Origin: an uncultured Chitinophagales bacterium
GTDB taxonomy: Bacteria > Bacteroidota > Bacteroidia > Chitinophagales > Chitinophagaceae
Direction of reading: 5' to 3'
Length of the DNA: 20,190 nucleotides
Assembly: GCA_946886475.1 (NCBI GenBank)
Contig: CAMPIQ010000063.1
Coordinates: forward strand, 1 to 20,190
A model generated the notes under the pieces. It was not told where the DNA came from, did not search any database, and saw only the letters and a list, made by a program, of their open reading frames with translations. The first letter of the stretch is position 1; each line of letters begins with the position of its first letter. Made by a program: the position numbers and the translations under genes. Below are positions 10,108 to 15,617 of the stretch, piece by piece.

Positions 10108-10396
10108 CCTCGGAGGTTGGACAACCTCGGAGGTTCTTCAAAAAATATCGAAATGTTTTAAATACGTTGAGCTTTACGTTGAACTTTGGAGGTTGCAGGC
10201 TGGGACCTCGGAGGTTGGAGGCGGAGGTTGGAGGCTTGAACCTCGGAGGTTGCCGGAACCTCCGAGGTTTCAAAACCTTAGAAAATGCAAAACTTACCAG
10301 GTAACCTGAAATTGCTTCGGTTGAAATTGAAAATGCATGAACCTCGGAGGTGGCAGGTGGGAACCTCCGAGGTTGCAGGCGGGAACCTCCGAGATT
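10106..10396. repeat. Left cluster of 13-bp palindrome AACCTC(G/C)GAGGTT, 9 copies
   Basis: Copies start at 10106, 10123, 10182 (two mismatches), 10204 (one), 10239, 10257, 10340 (one), 10362 and 10384 (one), each 13 bp. The element is a 6-bp perfect inverted repeat around a single central base, so the plus strand reads either CGG (G form) or CCG (C form). Here the G form predominates, and the C form appears at 10257, 10362 and 10384. A partial copy (CGGAGGTT, 10222-10229) lies in a tandem 13-mer duplication. Spacers are 4-70 bp. The cluster begins inside the guaB stop codon. Several open frames cross it, but they consist of translated repeats and are not genes. Function is unknown. Confidence 0.95.
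10239..10269. other. Perfect 13-bp hairpin formed by oppositely oriented repeat copies
   Basis: The G-form copy at 10239-10251 is exactly complementary to the C-form copy at 10257-10269, separated by GCCGG, so the two together can form a 13-bp stem with a 5-nt loop. No T run of terminator quality follows. As RNA it would be a very stable structure about 130 nt after the guaB stop. Confidence 0.75.
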
Positions 10397-10623
10397 CCAA
10401 TATTTATCTCTTGATTCAGTTACCTTGAAACTTTACAAATCAAACGAAGAAATAGGCTATTGCGTATTCGATCAGGGAATGATGAATTTTGAAAAAAGTC
10501 CATCCAGTACCTACAACTTTAAATGTTCCTTGTTTCTTTTTCAATATTCATCCGCTTATTATTTTTCCTGGAAACGCCTGAAGTATTAGATAGAGCAATT
10601 TGCCCGCCGGTGGTTTGAACATG
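10397..10623. other. Non-repetitive spacer between the repeat clusters
   Basis: About 230 bp with ordinary A/T-rich composition and no copy of the palindrome. An open frame crosses it from inside the left cluster (10350-10589), but its first codons are repeat sequence and the rest resembles no protein I know. I see no RNA gene here. Confidence 0.5.
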
Positions 10624-10745
10624 AACCTCCGAGGTTGTCAGAACTTCTTGTCCGAACCTCCGAGGTTGCAGTCGGGAACCTCCGAGGTTGTTGTCAGAAC
10701 CTCTTGTCCGAACCTCCGAGGTTGCAGACTGGAACCTCCGAGGTT
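10624..10745. repeat. Right cluster of the 13-bp palindrome, 5 perfect copies in tandem modules
   Basis: Five perfect AACCTCCGAGGTT copies (all C form) start at 10624, 10655, 10677, 10711 and 10733. They lie in an imperfect tandem duplication of about 53-56 bp: unit 10624-10676 and unit 10677-10732, each being repeat, an 18- or 21-nt spacer ending CTTGTCCG, repeat, then a 9-nt GCAG-type spacer, followed by a final copy. Half-sites AACTTC (10642-10647) and AACCTC (10698-10703) sit inside the longer spacers. The open frame 10600-10800 is translated repeat and is not annotated. Confidence 0.95.
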
Positions 10746-10882
10746 GCCCTCGCCGGTAGTCCTGTTGCTGGTCAACACTAACCTTATGAGTGATTTTTAA
10801 GTAACAACCCGGTGGCTATAATCAAAATGGTAAAATCATCTATGTAATTCCTTTCCTCTTTTACCCTTTAACCTCTTAGCCA

Positions 10883-10890
10883 TATATTTA
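10883..10890 (+). promoter_or_regulatory. Possible -7 promoter element (TATATTTA) before the lipoprotein gene
   Basis: TATATTTA differs from TAnnTTTG at one position and ends 6 nt before the ATG at 10897. The placement resembles guaB and the dehydrogenase gene. No clear upstream TTG was found, so this is tentative. Confidence 0.3.
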
Positions 10891-10896
10891 TGCCAT

Positions 10897-11463
10897 ATGA
10901 GATGCGTTCCTATCTTTTTGCTTTTCATATGCCTGGTTTCCTGTGCCGATCATAAGCCAGGCCTGGATTTTCAGGCATATCAAAATGATTCAGCAGGGAA
11001 TGCTTCACAACCTGCCGCAATTGAACATATCATTGCCAGGATCAAACAAATAGATGCTGCTTCTATTTCAGATTCAGTTTACCTTGAGAACGAACAATTT
11101 CTGGAACATACTCCTGATGGAGGCGGATCTCTTACCGCATATCTCGAAAAAGATGAGGTAGTGAAGATCACGGAATGGATAGGACTTTCTTATGGAGTGA
11201 CCGTCCATGATTTTTATTTTGATAAGGACGCGCTCATTTTTGTAAATGAAAAACAGGAGTATTTTGCTGTTAGTGTTGCAGGTATTGATCATGAAAGGTT
11301 TGACAAGGCTTACCAGGGACACTACTTTTATCAAAATGAAGATTTGATCAAATATTCCGATTCAGGTTTTAAAAGATTTTTAATAAATGTAAAAGAACAG
11401 GCAGCAGCATTCATTGAATCGGCTCATGCTTATCAAAAATTAATCAGGGAACAAAGGAAATAA
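10897..11463 (+). CDS. Small lipoprotein of unknown function
   Basis: A 188-residue predicted lipoprotein. A hydrophobic signal (residues 4-12) is followed by the lipobox LVSC with Cys16 as the acylated residue, so the mature protein should be membrane-anchored facing the periplasm or cell surface. The rest is a soluble mixed alpha/beta domain, with the Gly-rich HTPDGGGSLTAYLEKDEVVKI stretch around residues 69-89 and the EWIGLSYGVTVHDFYFDKD segment around 91-109. I have a general recollection of similar uncharacterised Bacteroidota proteins but cannot assign a family. The ATG is supported by the signal peptide. It is the first gene after the repeat field. The next gene begins 84 bp downstream on the same strand and could be cotranscribed. 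Confidence 0.8.
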   Translation: MRCVPIFLLFICLVSCADHKPGLDFQAYQNDSAGNASQPAAIEHIIARIKQIDAASISDSVYLENEQFLEHTPDGGGSLTAYLEKDEVVKITEWIGLSYGVTVHDFYFDKDALIFVNEKQEYFAVSVAGIDHERFDKAYQGHYFYQNEDLIKYSDSGFKRFLINVKEQAAAFIESAHAYQKLIREQRK

Positions 11464-11547
11464 GCCCTGCACCGACCACCAGTCATCCAGTTTTCTAGTG
11501 ATAAATACAGGTATTTGGATTAGCTTACCACTACTCAAACTTTTACC

Positions 11548-12057
11548 ATGGACAGAAAAAATTTCCTGTTGCATTCAGCCACTGCCGGTACTGCACTACT
11601 GATCCATCCTTTTCCAAATTTTGCCCAGGTAAAAAGTAAGCAAACAGACCCTTACAAACCAGAGATCGTAAAAGAATTTGTAGGCGCCGGGCATAATAAC
11701 CTCAAAAGGGTCAAAGAAATGCTGGCAGACTATCCCAATCTTTTATATTGCCGTCACGATTCAGGAAACGGTGATTTTGAAGAAGCCATTGAAGGTGCGG
11801 GTCATGTTGGAGATAAAGAAATAGCCTTATACCTGATAGAACAGGGCGCCCGACCCAATATTTTTGTATTGACCATGCTGGGTGAGACGGCAATTGTAAA
11901 ATCTGTAGTGGAAAGATTTCCTTCTTTACTTTTTTCCAAAGGGGCACATGGATTAACCTTACTGCATCATGCAAACAGAGGCGGAGAACCATCAAAAGAA
12001 CTTGCTGATTATTTCAGATCAAAAGGTTTGACACAAACGCAAATTAAAATAAAGTGA
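11548..12057 (+). CDS. Exported ankyrin-repeat protein
   Basis: A 169-residue protein with an N-terminal export signal (about residues 1-26, ending PNFA before Gln27). The start MDRKNFLLHSATAGTA resembles a degenerate Tat signal: the twin Arg is replaced by Arg-Lys, so either Tat or Sec export is possible. From about residue 38 the chain is a run of roughly four ankyrin-like helix pairs: NNLKRVKEMLADYPNLL (50-66), GDKEIALYLIEQGARPN (88-104), LGETAIVKSVVERFPSLL (111-128) and GLTLLHHANRGG (135-146). Ankyrin repeats bind protein partners; no catalytic motif is visible. A heptameric tandem array starts 6 bp after the stop, and the next gene converges from the other strand. Confidence 0.82.
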   Translation: MDRKNFLLHSATAGTALLIHPFPNFAQVKSKQTDPYKPEIVKEFVGAGHNNLKRVKEMLADYPNLLYCRHDSGNGDFEEAIEGAGHVGDKEIALYLIEQGARPNIFVLTMLGETAIVKSVVERFPSLLFSKGAHGLTLLHHANRGGEPSKELADYFRSKGLTQTQIKIK

Positions 12058-12062
12058 GCGAT

Positions 12063-12104
12063 GTGAGCTGTGTACTATAAGCTGCGGGCTGTGAGCTGTG
12101 AGCT
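12063..12104. repeat. Degenerate heptameric tandem array, unit GTGAGCT, 6 units
   Basis: Six units in exact 7-bp register: GTGAGCT, GTGTACT, ATAAGCT, GCGGGCT, GTGAGCT, GTGAGCT. A GTGAGCG at 12054-12060 overlaps the stop codon of the ankyrin gene. The array is flanked by a 6-bp inverted repeat, GCGATG (12058-12063) and CATCGC (12106-12111). It lies between convergent genes; whether it aids termination is unknown. Confidence 0.85.
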
Positions 12105-12159
12105 GCATCGCGTAAAACAATCATTCAATTTTCTTTCAGAAATGACATATATAGTCACT

Positions 12160-12225
12160 ACTCCCGACTCACGATTCCCGACTCCCGGCTCCTTACTCAC
12201 GACTCCTGCCTCCCTCCTCCTCCTC
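12160..12225. repeat. Degenerate heptameric tandem array, unit ACTCMCG, running into a gene
   Basis: Eight units in 7-bp register from 12160 to 12215: ACTCCCG, ACTCACG, ATTCCCG, ACTCCCG, GCTCCTT, ACTCACG, ACTCCTG, CCTCCCT, then a CTC triplet run to 12225. The minus-strand DUF2339 gene has its TAA stop inside the array (12193-12195), so the last ten codons are array sequence. Read on the minus strand the unit is GTGAGTC, very close to the GTGAGCT unit of the array at 12063-12104, which is therefore related and inverted. Confidence 0.85.
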
Positions 12226-13545
12226 ATGGAACAACTGTTTCCTGAACTTCTGATAAAAAAAAGAAACTACCAGCAATAAAACCCCAAGTACAAGATAGGC
12301 AATCACTTTTTGTATGGCGGTGAATTGAGAACTGTCTACCACCAGCAGTTTGCCTAGTGTTAGTCCTATCAATACCATGGCTGTCATTCTGGCCTGCACT
12401 GATCTGACCCTGAATCCCCACACGAAAATGATCACTGCTGTTAATAACCACAAAAAAGTAACAGTAAATCCATCCCAGTTCAGCGCTACATAGAAAATAA
12501 ACAGGGACAGTGATAACAACGAAAGCATTTTATAGGTAAGTATCTCATCTCTCCAATAATAGAAAATAAAGAAGGCCTGTAACCCAATAATTATTGATAT
12601 CAATAAAGTAATCCTACCCGGATCCTCGTTTCCCGATAATGAAAGTCCAAATACAAAAAGCGAAGAAATATATAACGCTACATTATTAAGTACAAGACCG
12701 TAGGTGTCATTCACCAATAATTTTTGATTATAAAGAAGTTTAAATGCAATAATGGAAAAATGAAATGCAAGGAAGAATAAACTCATAAATAAAAATCCTG
12801 TCCCTTGCTGCTCTTCCTGGTACCTTACCCCCGCCCATGCTATAAACAGTAACCAGGTAATTCCCTGTGCCACCGAACCAAGGGTCTTCCATCGCTTTTT
12901 GATACACAGGAAAATGACAGCCACATTGATCAATGAAATATAGAGGAAGAAAAGATCGGCACGTTCTGCATTCCTGCTGATCAGAAAAGGAATAGCATAA
13001 GCGCCTACCAGTCCAAGTAAAGCAATCTCCTGCCTGCTATACCTGATGGCTTCATAAACCGTATAAACCGTTAAAACAACCATTATAATAAATGCCATTG
13101 CAAAAGAGAACATCTGATAATAAACATGCGCTGCATAAGTAGTGAAATATAAGGATGCCATGGCTCCACTTAATAAAATAGCACTGAAAACAACATACCT
13201 GGATTTAAGCTTTACCGATAAAACATACAGTACAAGTCCGGCAGCATAGGCAACGCCTATGCGCATACCTTCCGAGATCAATTCACGGTCAATGGCATAT
13301 TTTACACCAATAGACAGACCAATTACCAGCACCACAATACCGATAAAATGAATGATCCTGAGTCCGATGAAGTTTTCAAGTGACCATTTTTTTGAAGCAC
13401 TTACCTTTTTTATTACCATCTTCTGGCCTGTTATACCATCCAGCTGCTCCTGAAGTTCTTTTATCCTTTTATATTGTTGATGTAGTTGAAGCTTCAACAT
13501 TTCAAGTTCCTGTTGAATGCCTTTTATTTTATCCTGATCATGCAT
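12193..13545 (-). CDS. DUF2339 family multi-pass membrane protein
   Basis: A 450-residue integral membrane protein with a cytoplasmic coiled-coil start (about residues 1-45, IQQELEMLKLQLHQQYKRIK...) followed by about 13-14 hydrophobic helices. The first helix region, FIGLRIIHFIGIVVLVIGLS, and the following GVKYAIDRELIS are characteristic of DUF2339 (PF10101), whose function is unknown; members are often longer than this one. I chose the ATG at 13543-13545 because the protein then starts with the charged coiled coil and a TACTTTAC promoter-like element lies just upstream. The frame is open 18 codons further to an ATG at 13599, giving a short hydrophobic leader. The C-terminus EEEEGGRSRE is encoded by a heptameric DNA repeat. 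It is divergent from the operon starting at 13640. Confidence 0.88.
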   Translation of the reverse strand: MHDQDKIKGIQQELEMLKLQLHQQYKRIKELQEQLDGITGQKMVIKKVSASKKWSLENFIGLRIIHFIGIVVLVIGLSIGVKYAIDRELISEGMRIGVAYAAGLVLYVLSVKLKSRYVVFSAILLSGAMASLYFTTYAAHVYYQMFSFAMAFIIMVVLTVYTVYEAIRYSRQEIALLGLVGAYAIPFLISRNAERADLFFLYISLINVAVIFLCIKKRWKTLGSVAQGITWLLFIAWAGVRYQEEQQGTGFLFMSLFFLAFHFSIIAFKLLYNQKLLVNDTYGLVLNNVALYISSLFVFGLSLSGNEDPGRITLLISIIIGLQAFFIFYYWRDEILTYKMLSLLSLSLFIFYVALNWDGFTVTFLWLLTAVIIFVWGFRVRSVQARMTAMVLIGLTLGKLLVVDSSQFTAIQKVIAYLVLGVLLLVVSFFYQKFRKQLFHEEEEGGRSRE

Positions 13546-13550
13546 GGCTT

Positions 13551-13558
13551 GTAAAGTA
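13551..13558 (-). promoter_or_regulatory. Possible -7 promoter element (TACTTTAC) of the DUF2339 gene
   Basis: On the minus strand TACTTTAC is one mismatch from TAnnTTTG and ends 5 nt before the proposed ATG. It supports the shorter start, but a one-mismatch match to a short degenerate motif is weak evidence by itself. Confidence 0.3.
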
Positions 13559-13639
13559 ATAAATATTACACATGTAGTTAACAAGTCCGCAATGGGCATC
13601 GGGCTGTTTTTATTTAACTTGGCTCTTTAAAACCTGCAT

Positions 13640-14812
13640 TTGAAAAAACTTCTTTTCATTTTTTATTCTGGCATCCTCTCCTTTTTTTCAGCCAATTCAC
13701 AGGATAGCTGTACACTCCGTATCAGCCTGCTCACCTGTGCACCTGGTGAAGAATTGTATTCCACCTTCGGACATACTGCTTTAAGGGTTCAGGACCGGGT
13801 GACGGGAACGGATCATGTTTTTAATTACGGAACATTTGAATTCGGTCCGGACTTCTACGCTGAATTCATTCAGGGTAAACTTTTGTACTTTTTATCGGTT
13901 CAGGAATTTGAGGATTTCATGTACCAGTATCAGTATGAAAGCCGCAGTGTACAGGAGCAGGTAATTCAGATAAGCTGTGAGAACAAACAAAAATTATTAG
14001 AGGCGCTCAATGAAAACGCAGAAGAATCGAATAGGTACTACCGTTATGACTTCCTGTTTGATAATTGCACCACAAGGGCAAAAGATATTGTAAAGACTAA
14101 TTCAGGTATGCCTGTGGTTTTCAGGAATATTCTGCCGGAAAATATTCCGAGCTTCCGTGACCTCATTCATAGTTATCTTGACAAAGGCAGGCAACCCTGG
14201 AGCAAACTGGGTATTGACATTTTACTTGGAGCAGACCTTGATAATCAGGTAACCAACGAACAGGCTATGTTCCTCCCGGATTATTTATTAAAAGGATTTG
14301 ACAGTGCAACAATTGGTGGCCAGCCGCTGGTGGGTCCGGCAGTTACCATACTTCAGATGCCTTCGTCGGTAAATACAAATTCCATCCTAAGGCCGGCCAT
14401 TGTATTTAGTTTTCTTCTGGTAGTAATAGTGATTATTTCATTAAACAAAAGAACATGGGCAATTAAGTTCATTGGCCTCTTTGATTTTCTTTTCTTTTTC
14501 CTTACCGGACTTGCAGGATTGTTATTACTTTTCATGTGGTTTGGAACGAACCATGAAGTCTGTGGAAATAATTTTAACCTCTTATGGGCCTTTCCACCCA
14601 ACGTTGTGATGGCTTTTTTCGTACATAGCAACAAAACCTGGGTAAGATCATATTTCAGGATCCTTTGCTGGATGAGCAGCCTTTTATTGATCACCTGGTT
14701 CTTTTTACCGCAGGATATGAATGAAGCCATCCTTCCCATTTTATTATTGATCATTTACAGGAGCTGGTACCTTTCAAAAAACCGCCATGCAAAAACAGTT
14801 TCTATATCATAA
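13640..14812 (+). CDS. DUF4105 / Lnb-type protein, probable lipoprotein N-acyltransferase
   Basis: A 390-residue protein: signal peptide (residues 1-20, ending SANS before Gln21), a periplasmic domain to about residue 245, then about five membrane helices (roughly 251-267, 277-298, 314-328, 340-356, 361-378). The domain carries the DUF4105/Lnb_N (PF13387) signatures STFGHTALRV with His45, FNYGTFEF, and YDFLFDNCTTRAKDIV with Cys143; the membrane part has the typical TNHEVCGNNFNLLWAFP motif. A member of this family has been described as the lipoprotein N-acyltransferase Lnb of Bacteroides; applying that role here, with His45 and Cys143 as candidate catalytic residues, is inference. Translation begins at TTG: an in-frame TAA at 13628 leaves no ATG that would include the signal peptide. 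It heads a three-gene operon and overlaps the next gene by 26 bp. Confidence 0.9.
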   Translation: MKKLLFIFYSGILSFFSANSQDSCTLRISLLTCAPGEELYSTFGHTALRVQDRVTGTDHVFNYGTFEFGPDFYAEFIQGKLLYFLSVQEFEDFMYQYQYESRSVQEQVIQISCENKQKLLEALNENAEESNRYYRYDFLFDNCTTRAKDIVKTNSGMPVVFRNILPENIPSFRDLIHSYLDKGRQPWSKLGIDILLGADLDNQVTNEQAMFLPDYLLKGFDSATIGGQPLVGPAVTILQMPSSVNTNSILRPAIVFSFLLVVIVIISLNKRTWAIKFIGLFDFLFFFLTGLAGLLLLFMWFGTNHEVCGNNFNLLWAFPPNVVMAFFVHSNKTWVRSYFRILCWMSSLLLITWFFLPQDMNEAILPILLLIIYRSWYLSKNRHAKTVSIS

Positions 14813-15617
14813 TAAAAAGATTTCTTACACTATTGCCGGTGAAGAAAATGCGCCTGTGGTGGTTTTGCTTCATGGCTTTGGTGAGAACCGTTCCATCTGG
14901 AAGAACCAACTTGAAACTTTAAAAGATTTCCGTTTGATCATTCCTGATATTCCCGGCAGCGGCCAGTCTGAAATGATTGAAAACATGCGCATCGAAGGCA
15001 TCGCGGATGCCCTTTTCCATCTCATGAACCACGAGATCTCTGCCCTCCCTCACTCCCCCGCTCCGCACTTCACACTCATCGGTCATTCCATGGGTGGCTA
15101 CATCACCCTGGCCTTTGCAGAAAAATATCCTGATATGCTCAATGGCTTTGGCCTTTTCCACTCCACGGCCTATGCAGACAGCCCCGAAAAAGTGCAAACC
15201 CGCAAAAAAGGAATTGCATTCATTCAAAAACATGGCCCATTTGAATTCCTGAAGACCTCCATTCCCAATTTATACAGCCCGCTCACCCGCGAAAGACAAC
15301 CTTCATTGATTAAGGAACATTTAGACTCGGTACACAACTTTTCAGAAGCAGCACTCGTTATGTATTATGAGTCCATGATAGAGAGGCCCGACAGAGTTAA
15401 CATCTTAAAAAACAGCACCATACCTGTGTTATTTATTCTTGGTAAGCATGATACTGCAGTTCCTTTAAAGGACGGCCTGGAACAATGTTTTCTGCCTTCT
15501 TTATCGTATATTCATGTCCTTGATGAGTCAGCCCATATGGGCATGATAGAAGAGCAGGAAAAAACCAATGAGATATTATTAAACTATTTGCTTAGCATAG
15601 ACCACCAAACCCCATGA
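14787..15617 (+). CDS. Alpha/beta hydrolase
   Basis: A 276-residue cytoplasmic alpha/beta-fold hydrolase. The oxyanion motif LLHGFG is at 27-32, the nucleophile elbow GHSMGG places Ser101 in the active site, and GKHDTAVP (Asp222) and ESAHMGMIEE (His250) complete the triad. DIPGSGQS (54-61) is the usual strand-4 loop. Specificity cannot be read from the sequence; esterase, lipase or thioesterase-like activities are all possible. The gene starts inside the preceding DUF4105 gene (26-bp overlap) and its stop overlaps the next start (ATGA), so the three are very likely cotranscribed and translationally coupled. Residues about 86-94 (ALPHSPAPH), just before the strand leading to the nucleophile, are encoded by a C-rich stretch resembling the heptameric repeats elsewhere in the window. 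Confidence 0.92.
   Translation: MQKQFLYHNKKISYTIAGEENAPVVVLLHGFGENRSIWKNQLETLKDFRLIIPDIPGSGQSEMIENMRIEGIADALFHLMNHEISALPHSPAPHFTLIGHSMGGYITLAFAEKYPDMLNGFGLFHSTAYADSPEKVQTRKKGIAFIQKHGPFEFLKTSIPNLYSPLTRERQPSLIKEHLDSVHNFSEAALVMYYESMIERPDRVNILKNSTIPVLFILGKHDTAVPLKDGLEQCFLPSLSYIHVLDESAHMGMIEEQEKTNEILLNYLLSIDHQTP
15044..15078. repeat. Heptad-like C-rich repeat inside the hydrolase gene
   Basis: ACT/GCT triplets recur at 15052, 15060, 15067 and 15074, spacings of 8, 7 and 7, giving units ACTCCCC, GCTCCGC, ACTTCAC that resemble the ACTCMCG array at 12160-12225. It stays in frame and encodes ALPHSPAPHF. The register is imperfect, so the relationship is tentative. Confidence 0.35.

Noticed and set aside
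10106..10745. CRISPR array
   Set aside because: The repeat is only 13 bp, distances vary from 17 to 228 bp between starts, spacers are themselves partly conserved, orientation changes, and no cas gene is nearby.
9935..10800. Open frames crossing the repeat field (9935-10309, 10073-10273 minus, 10350-10589, 10600-10800)
   Set aside because: Their translations are mostly the palindrome read in different frames (NLRGC, EPPRL, TSEV); they have no start signals or family resemblance, and the first overlaps guaB out of frame.
1647..11134. Identical 16-mer GGAGGCGGATCTCTTA in the barrel gene (about 1648) and the lipoprotein gene (about 11118)
   Set aside because: In both it encodes Gly-Gly-Gly-Ser-Leu or similar in frame; the flanks do not match, so it is probably shared codon use for a Gly-rich turn, not a mobile repeat.
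12070..12279. Open frame across the convergent intergenic region
   Set aside because: It is made of the heptameric arrays and the reverse strand of the DUF2339 gene end.
14353..14754. 133-codon antisense frame in the Lnb-like gene
   Set aside because: It is the reverse strand of the transmembrane-helix region, with no independent support.
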